From positions 19,760 through 83,759 of the forward strand of contig JAJYLP010000005.1 of the NCBI GenBank assembly GCA_021787615.1: a stretch of DNA of 64,000 bases, in the 5' to 3' direction. This document shows positions 48,176 to 57,530 of the stretch, piece after piece. The stretch comes from Pseudomonadota bacterium (lineage in GTDB: Bacteria; Pseudomonadota; Gammaproteobacteria; Steroidobacterales; Steroidobacteraceae). Under the pieces are notes generated by a model. That model was not told the origin of the DNA and searched no databases. It saw only the letters and a program-made list of their open reading frames with translations. Position numbers and translations under genes: made by a program. Position 1 is the first letter of the stretch; each line of letters starts with the position of its first letter.

Positions 48176-48208
48176 GCGCTTTACCTCTCTCACCCCGACA
48201 TTCGACAC

Positions 48209-49555
48209 TTAATCAAAGCGACCGGCCGACGGCCCGTGCGGTCCTGTGCTCCCCGCTGGTCCGGCCGGTTCCAACAGTCCATGCTCGCTCAGCCACTGCA
48301 TCGCGCGTGCGGTCGCGGCCGGCGGACAGCCAAAATGCCGCGCGGCACACTCGACGTTCGTCACACGCGCTGCGCGCAGGAAATCGAGCAGCTCCGGCAG
48401 ATCAATGGCATCGACTTGCCATACGCCTCGCGGGGACTGCGGCGTGACCACCACCCGTCGCAGCTCGATGCGCGCGCCGTTGAGCACCGGACGCCAGTCA
48501 ATGCTTACGCCTCCTGCAATCGGTGGCGCCGGCTGGATCGCGCAGTAGCGCGCGGCTGCCTCGCTCCAGAAAGGCGATGGGTTCTGCTGCGCCTGCTGTC
48601 CATAATGATGCGCGGCCTTGAGGCTGCTTTGCTGCCAGAGCTCCGCGGCCCTCTCCGCCATGAATTTTGCGATCGGGTCCCAGGATCCCGAGAGGTAGCC
48701 CCGGACTGCTCCGGTCACGGCGACAACCGACCGTAGTGCCTCATACATCCCCTGACCCGACAGCGGATCGAGGGCTATCGAGGCATCGCCGGCGCGAATC
48801 ACGCCCACTTGATCCGGCTGAGTGCACAGCGACGGTGTTGCGGCACGAGCGATGGGAGCACCTGTGGCTATCGCTCCGGAAAGATCCGCCGCCACATGCG
48901 GCGCCATCGCGACGAGCCGCCGCATGTGCTCTTCGAGTCCCAAGCGTAATGACGGCTCTCTGCCCGAGGTGATCTGCAGCCAGCTCATCCCGCGCCCGTC
49001 CGCAGCCAACCAGCACCAGCCCTGCGGAATGGCCTCCAGCCGGGTAAACACCCGGCCCGTGCGAGGGGTGCACAAGCGCTGGCACACAGCAATCAGAGCG
49101 GGTCCCCTGCGCGGCGAGCGCTGCGCACGCCGCCCCCGTGCGTCGACGGCGACCTGACAGTCCACGTAATTTCGTTTCGTGTGCACCCGCCACAAAGCGC
49201 CCCGGCGCTCGTAGCGAACCACTCTCTCCGCGCATATGCGCACGCCAATCGCGGCGGCATCGGCAAGCAGTGCACGATCAAACTCGGCGCGTTGCACGAC
49301 GTACTCGCCGTTGCCGGCGACATCGATGCCGGCCCAGCTGCCCACGCGCTCCCCCGGATCACCGACACTGTCGGCCGCGGCGGCTAGGCCATGCTCGCGA
49401 AGAAGCCGCAGCGTACGCTGCGAAACTCCTTCGACCGCGGTGTTCCGGGAAACTCCGATCAACAGCACGTCGTGTCCAAGCCGGCGAAGCGCGCAAGCGG
49501 TCGCGATTGCGGCAGGGCCGGCGCCCAGGATCGCGACTTCTTGCCTCAGCGCCAT
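48209..49555 (-). CDS. qhpG: FAD-dependent monooxygenase for CTQ formation
   Basis: A 448-residue flavoprotein with an N-terminal Rossmann motif (VAILGAGPAAIATACALRRLG) and IRAGDASIALDPLSGQGMYEALRS, the family's second FAD motif. QhpG is known to hydroxylate the QhpC tryptophan with oxygen, producing the quinone precursor of CTQ. A C-terminal winged-helix-like segment (AARHFGCPPAATARAMQWLSEHG) follows. The ATG at 49555 is used; the track's ORF to 49969 includes debris of a decayed acyl-CoA synthetase. It is the first qhp gene in this operon. Confidence 0.88.
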   Translation of the reverse strand: MALRQEVAILGAGPAAIATACALRRLGHDVLLIGVSRNTAVEGVSQRTLRLLREHGLAAAADSVGDPGERVGSWAGIDVAGNGEYVVQRAEFDRALLADAAAIGVRICAERVVRYERRGALWRVHTKRNYVDCQVAVDARGRRAQRSPRRGPALIAVCQRLCTPRTGRVFTRLEAIPQGWCWLAADGRGMSWLQITSGREPSLRLGLEEHMRRLVAMAPHVAADLSGAIATGAPIARAATPSLCTQPDQVGVIRAGDASIALDPLSGQGMYEALRSVVAVTGAVRGYLSGSWDPIAKFMAERAAELWQQSSLKAAHHYGQQAQQNPSPFWSEAAARYCAIQPAPPIAGGVSIDWRPVLNGARIELRRVVVTPQSPRGVWQVDAIDLPELLDFLRAARVTNVECAARHFGCPPAATARAMQWLSEHGLLEPAGPAGSTGPHGPSAGRFD

Positions 49556-49579
49556 CGATGCTCTGCCTGGACTCACGCG

Positions 49580-50550
49580 GCCTGCTCGCAGACGAATCCG
49601 ATCTGCGCCTCCATCCGCTCCTGAATGCGGAATTTTCAGCATCTTGCCAGTCACCGTCATGGGAAATTCCGGCACGAAACGGACGCAGCGAAGCACCTCG
49701 TAATGCGCAATCTGTCCACGGCAGCAGTCGATGCTCTCCGGGATCTCGGCATCACCGCCTTGGCGCAGACAAGTAGCCGCACACCCCTTCTCACTGCACT
49801 TGTAGTCGGCGACGCCAACACGTTCGAACGCCGGCACAGCAGCTCTTGGAACTCCCAAAGATAGACGTTCTCGCCAGCGCGGATGATCACATCCGTTACC
49901 CGTCCAACGACATTGGAGTAGCCGTCGTCGTTGAGGACCTCGGCCGAACGGACCGGGTCGTCCCAACAACTACGCGTTACGCTGCATCCCCGGGAACAGA
50001 GCTGCCCCGGGCGTACCTCACGGCACTACTTTCCCCTCCCCGTCGATGATGCCCACCTGGACAGGTGAACGCACCCGTCCCACGCGGTCGATATCCTCTT
50101 GTCGATCGGGTCGTCCACGTGCCGCTGGAAGCTTACCGGACTCGTCTCCCTCATACCATAGCAGATCGTGACCTCCCTCATATGCGCCTCACACGCCACC
50201 GTGCGCATGACCGGGATCGGGCACGATGCGCCGGTCATGATGCTGCCGTGTCACCATGCGAGATCGCACCGCCCGCACCCCCGTTGACCCAGCACGGCAG
50301 CGCCCATCGTCGGGACGCTGTGCAGGGCGGCGCAGCGCGCGGCGGCGACCGCCTCGAGCGTGGCCTGTACATCAAATCCACCGGAGAGAACCCGCGCGGC
50401 CGGCCGGTGGCAACGGGTAACCGCGCGGTGCTGACTTTCCCCTGGGCGGCGGGACCGGCTGCGTAACCACGCGCTCGAGCACTCCACGCGAACGAGGAAG
50501 ACCGCCAAGCCAAATCGCACCTCGACCCGGTGTCCCTTGCCAAGGGCTCA
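49580..50550 (-). pseudogene. Decayed AMP-dependent acyl-CoA synthetase
   Basis: Fragments of an acyl-CoA synthetase appear in order but in different minus-strand frames. A PGEAFD-like ALEAVAAERCTAL segment is recognisable as GFDVQATLEAVAAARCAALHS (about 50360). Next come MREVTICYGMRETSPVSFQ (about 50160), then MIIRAGENVYLWEFQELL (about 49870) and finally EFPMTVTGKMLKI (about 49660). The N-terminal third is not visible. Multiple frameshifts exclude a working gene. The remnant lies directly upstream of qhpG and may carry the promoter of the qhp operon. Confidence 0.78.
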
Positions 50551-50864
50551 CAAGCGCCCATCATAAGGTCCTCACCGACTATCTGCGTAACGCCACCCGC
50601 GCACAGCTTCCGCACATTCATTGAGGATCTGGCCGCCATCGTGTGCAATACCTACGTGACACGTTCAGCGAATAACCCATCACCGGCCTTTCAGATGATC
50701 ACCACCGCGAACGCGACTCGACATCGAGCGCTGAAGCTGCTGGAACGAATCGCCGTCTCGCCCCGCCGGCGCAGCAGCCGATTCGTCCACAATCCACCTA
50801 TTCACCAAGGGATTGCGGTCGAGTTTCAGCGGTCTAAAATTCAACGCTTTCATTGGAGATGCAC
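50551..50864. other. Gap between acyl-CoA synthetase remnant and osmC
   Basis: This 314-base stretch has no supported gene. It may contain unrecognisable remains of the acyl-CoA synthetase N-terminus and holds the promoter of the osmC-like gene. Confidence 0.4.
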
Positions 50865-51296
50865 ATGAGCAATTCCCCGTCAAGCCTCATCGCTCATGCA
50901 CCGATTGAGGTGCAGTGGCTCAGTGGACAGACCTTCGAAGCCGGTCGGCGGCAAGGACCCAAGTTTCGCATCGCTGGCGATGGACGGACAGCGCCCAGTC
51001 CGTTTGATGTACTGCTCGCAGCGATCGCCACGTGCGCCGCGGTAGACGTCGTCTCCATTCTTGAGAAGCAGCGCACGCCGGTTCACGCACTCAATATCGG
51101 CGTTGAGGCAAATCGCATTAATTCGATTCCACGCCGACTGGCTTCGGCGATTTTGCATTTCACCATCGCGGCGCCCGGCACAACGCTTGAGAAAGCCACT
51201 CGGGCGGTCGAGCTCTCGGTCACCAAATATTGCAGCGTTCGCTCCTCTCTCATCGCCGATGCATCGGTATCCTGGACGGTCGAGCTCGGCGGTTGA
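50865..51296 (+). CDS. OsmC family protein
   Basis: A 143-residue OsmC/Ohr-fold protein, with APSPFDVLLAAIATCAAVDVVSILEKQ and AVELSVTKYCSVRSSL, which carry the two redox cysteines of the family. OsmC-like proteins reduce organic hydroperoxides or handle thiol stress. The ATG at 50865 has GGAG six bases before it; the ATG at 50859 and the TTG at 50853 are alternatives. It is a single gene without an obvious operon partner. Confidence 0.85.
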   Translation: MSNSPSSLIAHAPIEVQWLSGQTFEAGRRQGPKFRIAGDGRTAPSPFDVLLAAIATCAAVDVVSILEKQRTPVHALNIGVEANRINSIPRRLASAILHFTIAAPGTTLEKATRAVELSVTKYCSVRSSLIADASVSWTVELGG

Positions 51297-51689
51297 GGAA
51301 CTGGATCGCATATCCTGGCCTGCGCGCCCCAGTGCGCGCAGCGCACCGAACAGTGCGGGCTCGCGCGCGCGCGTCCTTGAGCAGCGCCTCGCAGGCTCGG
51401 ATCGGAGCGCGGACCTCACCCGGCAGCGCTGCGATCGCTGCGCTTTAGACACGTGCCGCAACTTTCCTCAATCGAAACCTAAGCGTTGCAAAAACCCTCG
51501 CCGCTCGCACCGCCGGTGCAAGCGTTCCCATTGCAAGGGATGGCTGTCGTCTGGTCCGCAAGGCTCACCGAAGGTGAAATTTGAAGAACCGACCAGAGAC
51601 TCATTCCAGGGCGCAAATTCCAGGCTGTCGGCTTCGCGGTGTGAGATTTTATGCATCTGACGCGGAAATTCAGATGGCGCGAGGCAGAT
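51297..51689. other. Gap downstream of osmC, no recognised feature
   Basis: No gene with family resemblance was found on either strand in this stretch. The ORFs listed here are low-complexity arginine/serine-rich frames. Confidence 0.4.
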
Positions 51690-52414
51690 TCAGCGCACGG
51701 CTCCCGCGATGCGCTCGATCCTGCCGCCGGCGCGCGCTGCGGCCGGCCAGACGGATGAACCGCCTTTCTGCTTGATGGCATGCGCTTCCCATGTCGCCAT
51801 CGAGCGCTGGAATAGGTATCCCGTGCCATACCTGCCGGCTCCGGCATCCTCCACACCATGACTGAGAAAGCCCGGGAACGTGAGGGTTCGCAGTGGACCC
51901 AACCGCCGCCAAGTGCGCCCTGAGCGACTCTCCGGGCGGGCGACGGCCGCACTCGCCCTGCTGTCCGGCTTGCTCGGAAATACCACGATGATCTTGCGCA
52001 GCAGTCGGCGCGCGGCCGCGCACGGATAGACCGGCGCGACATACTGAGCAATGGTGAGCGCCGCCGGTGCGCCGACCTGCCGCCCCCGCGCCGCGCGGGT
52101 GAGCCCGTCGCGTGTCGGGTGGGTCCTGCGCTCGGCACCGGTTCGGGCGGTATGCGCCGGTGAAATGCGGGAGCCGGCTGCAGCGCGACCTGGATGCTGG
52201 CGAGCGTCGGTTTCGTGGGCAACCGCTCGGGCTTCGCCAGCAGCGGCGAGCGCGGCTGCACGATCAAGCTGCTGCGGATGGGCGGCGCGGCGATGCGGTA
52301 GCTTGAATGGACGTTCGAGGCGAGGGAGCGCGTGAGAAGAGAGATCAGCCCGAGGTGCACTACGGTCACGAGAACGACTGCAACCGCACGAGAGCGCTTC
52401 CTCGAGGCATCCAC
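51690..52414 (-). pseudogene. TonB-like protein gene broken by a frameshift
   Basis: The N-terminal frame (from 52414) encodes a cytoplasmic stub and one membrane helix, RSRAVAVVLVTVVHLGLISLLTRSL, then a Pro/Ala/Arg-rich linker, as in TonB. From about 52090 a TonB C-terminal-like stretch (QYVAPVYPCAAARRLL, then KIIVVFPSKPD) continues in a different frame to 51690. The frameshift could be real decay or a sequencing error. A TonB assignment rests on architecture only. Confidence 0.5.
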
Positions 52415-52616
52415 GGTGCTATTTCAGTGAGTTCGTCGCGCACATTGCGCCACCGGCGGGACCGCCGTGGCAGGAACACCCTGGGTGCGGATTGGCCGTT
52501 CCCAACGACCCCGGGGGGCAGCACGAGCGGGCAAGCATTACAGCGCCGAAGCCACTGCGCCGCAATGGCCTGTGCGCCGCGGCGGGCACAGAGGGGGCAT
52601 CACGCTGCACCGCTGG

Positions 52617-53558
52617 TCACGTCAAGGCCTCGACCACTCGCGTCCAGGCGCGCGCCAGGTTGCGCCGGTTGTAGCCCCCGCCACCCATCGCAAGCAGACG
52701 ACCTTGGCAGTGCCTGTCTGCAAGCACGCGCAGGCGCTGCGCCGCGTGCGCGTGGGCGGCTTCTGTGTACTGCAGGTGCGTGATCGGGTCGCCCGCCAAA
52801 GAGTCCGCTCCGCACTGCAGCAGGATCAGCTCGGGCCGGTGCGCATCGAGGTAGGACTCGACCTGCGCGAAGGCGCTCATGAACTGCGCGTCCCCGGCGC
52901 CGGCCGGCATCGGCAGATTAAGCTTGGTGCCGACCGCGCGGCCGCGGCCCGTCTCGCTGCGATCGCCCGTGCCTGGATACAGAGTGTGGCCGTCTTCGTG
53001 CACGTCGGCGTCGGCGACGTCCGGATCGTCCTCGAAGCTGTAGAACACCCCATCGCCGTGATGCGCGTCGATGTCCACATAGGCCACGCGCTTCAAGTCG
53101 TAGCGCCGCCGCGCGACTTCAATGGCGACACCGCAATCGTTGAACACGCAAAAGCCGGCTGCATGGTCGCGCCCCGCATGGTGCAACCCCGCGATCGGGA
53201 TGAAGGCGCGCCGGATCGGGCCCGCCACGATGCGCGCAAGCGCTTCCAGCGTGCCGCCGACGACGTTCGCCGCCGCCTCGTACACTCCAGGGAAGGCCGG
53301 GGTATCCCCGGCATCGAGGAATCCATGCCCGGTGCGCGAGGCCGCCATCACCCGCTCGATGTACGTCGGCGTGTGGAAGCTCTCGAGCTCCTCGCGCGTC
53401 GCGGCCCGCGCCGCGTGTCGCTCGAGCCGCGGCCAGCACTCCGAGCGCTCGAGCTCGCGCAGAAAGGCATCGTGACGGTCGGGCCCGAGCGGGTGCCCGC
53501 CCGGGAAGCCGTATGCTGCGATCTGCGCTCCGCTGATCAGAATTGCGCTCGACTGCAT
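52617..53558 (-). CDS. Histone deacetylase superfamily protein
   Basis: A 313-residue zinc-dependent deacetylase-like protein (class II HDAC/AcuC/acetylpolyamine amidohydrolase group). Diagnostic regions are HHAGRDHAAGFCVFNDCGVAI, the metal-binding YVDIDAHHGDGVFYSF, LLQCGADSLAGDPITHL and the terminal AMGGGGYN. It may deacetylate small acetylated compounds or proteins; the bacterial substrate is unknown. A complete gene, not clearly in an operon. Confidence 0.9.
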   Translation of the reverse strand: MQSSAILISGAQIAAYGFPGGHPLGPDRHDAFLRELERSECWPRLERHAARAATREELESFHTPTYIERVMAASRTGHGFLDAGDTPAFPGVYEAAANVVGGTLEALARIVAGPIRRAFIPIAGLHHAGRDHAAGFCVFNDCGVAIEVARRRYDLKRVAYVDIDAHHGDGVFYSFEDDPDVADADVHEDGHTLYPGTGDRSETGRGRAVGTKLNLPMPAGAGDAQFMSAFAQVESYLDAHRPELILLQCGADSLAGDPITHLQYTEAAHAHAAQRLRVLADRHCQGRLLAMGGGGYNRRNLARAWTRVVEALT

Positions 53559-53654
53559 CTCCTCTTAACCTCCGGCACGCACGCCTGCCTCATCCAGTTC
53601 GGCGACTCTCGTTCAACTTCACCTCGCGGCGCAAAGCGGGATTAACTCACCGCC

Positions 53655-54764
53655 TCACTCATCCTGCCAGCGGATCCACGCACCGTGCGGGTGCGCACGC
53701 GCCAGCCGCTCCTCCCTGCCGCCCGGCCACATCGTCAGCCGCAGCGCCGCCGGCTCATCCTTGTCCGCGAGCTCGAGCCGCAGCCACGCAAGCGGACGCT
53801 CGGCCGATGATGCGCCGCCGATCCGCTCCAGATGCTCTGCGATGCGCTCCTGCGTGCGGCGGCCGAGGTAACTCCACACGACACTGTGAAAAACGACGCG
53901 GGCGACACCTGGCTCTGCGCGCCGGGAGAGAACGGCCTCGATCCAGTCGGCTGCGTCGGACGTCTCGACACGGACCGGGTCGGCCAGCATGGCACGAATA
54001 GCCGCATCGAGCCGCTCGACGCGTTCGCGCTGATCCGCCCAGACATAGGCCATCAAGCGCTCGCGCTGCGCGGCATCCGCCAGATGCAACGGATGACGAT
54101 CGCAGCCGCGGCGCGACCGCACCCTGAGCGCCGCATCCAGGGCGGGGTTGCGGCCTTTCCAGCCGCAGCTCAGCGTCAGACCGGAGAATGACTGTCCCGG
54201 CCCGCCGAGGGACTGCTCAGCGGGCGCCCACGGCACATCGCCGAATCGATAGGCATACCGGTCGGCGATGAGGTTGAGCCCTGCGCTTGCGCCGATCTCA
54301 AACAGACTGAGCGGCAGCCCCGTGCGCGCGGCGATCTCGAGCCAGCCGGCGATGAGCGCGGCTGAACGGCCCACCTCGTTGGTCTGCGGTGGAAACTCAA
54401 GGAAATCGCGCACGAAGGGGCTTTCTTCGGTAAGCAGGCGGCGCACGGCCTCGCGCAGCGCTGGTGCATTCGGCATCGGGTGCGGGGGATAGAGCGGCGC
54501 GAGCGCGCCGGCGCGCCCCGCTCGCACCAGGCCGTGCAATGCGCCGGCGACGCGCAGCGGCACCGAGTCCGCGAACGGGCTGGGATCGCCGGGCCACTCC
54601 AGAATGTCTCGCTCGATGTCGCTCGAGCCGTCGAGCCCATCGGCTAGCACGCGGCACAGCAGCGCCGTGAACGGCGAGCCGAGCCGATCGCAGAAGCGCG
54701 CCTGGTCCTCAAAAGCCTGACGGACCCGCATCACCCCACCCGATGGATCTGAATCCGCGTTCAC
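53655..54764 (-). CDS. DUF2332 domain-containing protein
   Basis: A 369-residue protein of the DUF2332 family, recognised by AFEDQARFCDRLGSPFTALLCRVLADG, LFEIGASAGLNLIADRYAYRFG and VVFHSVVWSYLGRRTQERI. The ASAGLNL segment resembles a SAM-binding motif I, so a methyltransferase-like fold is possible, but the family has no assigned function that I know of. No signal peptide. Confidence 0.85.
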   Translation of the reverse strand: MNADSDPSGGVMRVRQAFEDQARFCDRLGSPFTALLCRVLADGLDGSSDIERDILEWPGDPSPFADSVPLRVAGALHGLVRAGRAGALAPLYPPHPMPNAPALREAVRRLLTEESPFVRDFLEFPPQTNEVGRSAALIAGWLEIAARTGLPLSLFEIGASAGLNLIADRYAYRFGDVPWAPAEQSLGGPGQSFSGLTLSCGWKGRNPALDAALRVRSRRGCDRHPLHLADAAQRERLMAYVWADQRERVERLDAAIRAMLADPVRVETSDAADWIEAVLSRRAEPGVARVVFHSVVWSYLGRRTQERIAEHLERIGGASSAERPLAWLRLELADKDEPAALRLTMWPGGREERLARAHPHGAWIRWQDE

Positions 54765-54984
54765 AGGGCGACACCTTCACCTTCGGGCGTGGCCGGCGCG
54801 AGCCGTGCGCCGCTGTCCTCGCTTGGAGCACACCATAGCAAGCTTGTGCCCGCACACTCCACTGCACGCCCTGCTCGCGCGGCAAGCGCCCGTCCAGGCC
54901 CCGCCGCGCGTGAGGGCTGCACTCGGCCGCGAGAGGACCGATCGCCATCCGCTCGGCCTGTCCCCTGCTCGCGTATAATACCGC

Positions 54985-55501
54985 TCTCATCTCTCGTCCG
55001 GTGCGCTCCCCCGCGGGCATTGAGCTGGCTCGCCCGGTGCATCACGTCCTGCGTCAAAACGACGCGATGTCGATCACCACGCTGCCGTCAGGCTTGATGG
55101 TGACGGGGCGTCACCATCCACACAACGTCGATGGAAAAACTCTCGCTCACGCCGGCGCGCACGGCGGGCGAGCCGCCGACGGCGCAAAAGCGCGTGTTCT
55201 CGAATGCGATTGCGCCGTGGGTGCCGATGCGGCGGAACTCGAGCAGTTGCCTACGGCCGTCGGGCCCCCGATCGAGCATGATCGCGGCCGAGCCGAGCCC
55301 GGCCTGCCGAGACGTGGCGTAGAGGTAGCGCCCGTCGGTGCCGTGCTTGCTCGGGGGCGCCAGCGTCAGCAGGACGCGCCCGTGCACGGTATCGACGCGC
55401 ACCGGCAACAGCCCCATGGCGTGCGCTGGCGCCACATGGAGCGCCGGGGCGAGAGCCACCATCATCACAATGCGGCTGAACGCCGCAATCCGCTGCTTCA
55501 C
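54985..55501 (-). pseudogene. N-terminal remnant of a DUF5117/DUF5118 zinc metalloprotease
   Basis: A secreted N-terminus (signal peptide from the GTG at 55501, RIVMMVALAPALHVAPAHA) is followed by PVRVDTVHGRVLLTL, GRYLYATSRQAGLGSAAIMLDRG and the start of FRRIGTHGAIAFENTRF, as in large DUF5117 zinc-dependent metalloproteases. The frame stops at 55088; a continuation (VVIDIASFLTQDV) appears in another frame and then fades by about 55000. The remaining several hundred residues, including the protease domain, are missing, so the gene is a truncated relic. Confidence 0.7.
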
Positions 55502-55652
55502 GTGCTCGAACTCACCCTGGGGATGACAGTCCCGACGATGCCCGTCGCTCGGCGCGGCGCGTTTAGGCTCGGTGATGTTCTGGGCGCCCGCCTGCCGTGG
55601 CATCTCCCCGCGGCGCTATACGCCGAATGACCCTGCCGGCCGAGACGCCGCA

Positions 55653-56357
55653 TCAAGCACCTGCGGCATTCTCGAGGCGGTAGCGCAGCCAAACCGCCCC
55701 GCCCTCGAGCACCTCGCAGCTCGAGAGCTGCATCCCGGTAAGCGGCGCACGCCGCTGCGACTCGGCTGCGCCCGAGTCGAACACGCTCGGAGCGCCCTGC
55801 GCGCCATCGACCGCAGGACACAGGGCAAGACTGATCTCATCGATCAGCCCGGCGCGCAGGAACGCGCCGTTCACGTGACCACCCCCTTCGATCAACAGCC
55901 GCTTGATGCCGAGCTGCTGATGGAGGAATTCGAGCGCCGCGTGCAGATCGAGCGTGTGCTGACCGGCGAAGAAATATGACACCCCGTCGCGCCGCAGTCC
56001 CTCCAGGTGCGCCTCCGCAACCTCATCGGCGAGCACCACCACGATGGGGTCGCCGCCGATGTCCGCCCGGCCCCAGGCAATCTTGCCCTGCGCATCGAGC
56101 ACAATGCCGAACGCGGCCGCCTCGCGCCGCGCAAGCCAGGGCTCTCGCGGGTAGGCGCGCTCGGCCCGCGTCGCATACGGGCTGCCCTTGGCAAATTCCT
56201 GACCCGTCACCCGGCCGATCAGCCAGGCATCACCTTTGAGGCGCTCGTGCAGGCGCTCGAACAACGCGCCGCCGTCGCGGGTCTCGGGCCGCCAGCGGCT
56301 GTGCAGGATGCGTCCATCGACGCTCGCGACCATATGGCAGATGACGTACGGCTTCAT
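55653..56357 (-). CDS. RibD C-terminal domain protein (dihydrofolate reductase-like)
   Basis: A 234-residue protein of the RibD_C/DHFR-like reductase family, with VICHMVASVDGRI at the N-terminus, GGDPIVVVLADEV, and the NADPH-binding KRLLIEGGGHVNGAFLRAGLIDEISLAL. It probably reduces a pterin- or flavin-like substrate with NADPH; stand-alone family members are poorly characterised. The ATG at 56357 has AGGAG seven bases upstream; the track's extension to 56432 lacks homology. Confidence 0.85.
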   Translation of the reverse strand: MKPYVICHMVASVDGRILHSRWRPETRDGGALFERLHERLKGDAWLIGRVTGQEFAKGSPYATRAERAYPREPWLARREAAAFGIVLDAQGKIAWGRADIGGDPIVVVLADEVAEAHLEGLRRDGVSYFFAGQHTLDLHAALEFLHQQLGIKRLLIEGGGHVNGAFLRAGLIDEISLALCPAVDGAQGAPSVFDSGAAESQRRAPLTGMQLSSCEVLEGGAVWLRYRLENAAGA

Positions 56358-56583
56358 GACGAGGCTCCTGAACTCACGCCGCGCGCGCGGCTCCCGGAGC
56401 CCCATTAGAGCTGTCGCGGTATGCCGACGCAACTCCCCGCGCGGGGGCCATCCGCCCGGCGCAGGCCGAGAAAAATGCTATCGCGCGCACAGTTCCGCAC
56501 TGCAACACTGGCATCGCGGCGCAATTGGTCGTAAGAGTGCGCTGACATCGGTACGCGCACATACGGACCACTGGGGTTGACCC

Positions 56584-57156
56584 ATGATCGGCGTTTCAGT
56601 CTTCGCCGCAATGACGGTGCTGCTTGCCGGCTATGCGGGCGCGCTGTACAAGGCCCTGCTGCGGGCCCGCCTGCGCCTGGCGCGCGCCTGGTCCAGCCTT
56701 GAGTTCGCGTGGGACCGGCGGGAGGGGGAGATCACCAGGCTCCTTGAGCTGTGCGAGCAGGACAACCCCCGCGCGCGCGAAGCCAACGAGCGTGCCGAGC
56801 GCGCCCGCACGGCACTGCACGCAGCACGCAGCCAGCACGATATCGCGGCCGTGAACGAAGCGGAAGGCGCGCTGCGCTCCGCTCTTCTCGAGCTCTACCC
56901 CATCGCCGCTCGCCATCCGCAGTTGCCTGCCGACACGCTGCTGCGCGCTCTGCGCTTACGCATGCGAGCGCACGAGCGGGCGATCGCCGCCTACCGCGAG
57001 GGCTACAACGATGCGGCGAAGGCGCTGAACGCGCGCATCGAACTGCTTCCCGACTCGCTGATTGCAGGCCTGTGCCACTTTGCGCCAACACCGCTGCTCG
57101 AGTTCAGCGCGACGCCCACCGCGGACATCGATCTCGGGCTCGCCTTCAGCAAGTGA
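56584..57156 (+). CDS. LemA family-like membrane protein
   Basis: A 190-residue protein with one N-terminal membrane segment (SVFAAMTVLLAGYAGALYKALL) followed by a long helical domain (RARLRLARAWSSLEF, AAYREGYNDAAKALNARIELLPDSLIA) as in the LemA family. LemA proteins are membrane-anchored coiled proteins of unknown molecular function. A convergent terminator-like hairpin lies downstream. Confidence 0.75.
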   Translation: MIGVSVFAAMTVLLAGYAGALYKALLRARLRLARAWSSLEFAWDRREGEITRLLELCEQDNPRAREANERAERARTALHAARSQHDIAAVNEAEGALRSALLELYPIAARHPQLPADTLLRALRLRMRAHERAIAAYREGYNDAAKALNARIELLPDSLIAGLCHFAPTPLLEFSATPTADIDLGLAFSK

Positions 57157-57530
57157 GCGCGCTGCGGCGGCGCCTCGCGCGCGCGCCGCTTCTCAAGTGG
57201 TGCACCGCCTCTGCGCGTGCCCTCTGAGGCGCAGCAGCGCCCCAGATCGAACCCCGAGCCGCCAACAATACCCCGTCGGCGCCGCGCCGGCTCGAGCGCC
57301 GTCTCGTGAGCCGGCATCGGTGGCGAGCCGCACCCGCGGCGGGCAGCCAACACCCGCATTGCGACAGGAAACGAAAGACGCCCCTGCCGGCACTTGCAGG
57401 CAGAGGCGTTCGCCCCAACTCCCCCGCGGCCGGGGTTGACGACCCCGGCCGCGGGTGATCACGGTACGCCGCGATGGGCGCTCACAGCGCCGAGCTCTGC
57501 AGCTCGAATCCACACACTCGGCAGACCGCG
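57157..57530. other. Intergenic region with a terminator-like hairpin
   Basis: No gene is supported in these 374 bases between the convergent LemA-like and exported-protein genes. The ORFs are arginine-rich and lack homology. The strong hairpin at 57423-57455 is the main feature. Confidence 0.55.
57423..57455. terminator. Perfect 14-bp hairpin between convergent genes
   Basis: CCCGCGGCCGGGGT, loop TGACG, ACCCCGGCCGCGGG: a perfect 14-bp stem with a 5-base loop. It lies between two convergent genes and could terminate transcription from both sides. There is no T tract, so it may act with Rho or be a repeat element. Confidence 0.6.

Noticed and set aside
47453-48736. 427-residue plus-strand ORF
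   Set aside because: Antisense to qhpA and the 3' part of qhpG; no homology seen.
50530-50868. 112-residue plus-strand ORF before osmC
   Set aside because: No family resemblance; lies over the acyl-CoA synthetase remnant and overlaps the osmC start.
54973-54984. GCGTATAATACC as a seventh copy of the operator
   Set aside because: Only a 9-base core (GTATAATAC) with the wrong spacing matches; it is more likely a -10-like sequence.
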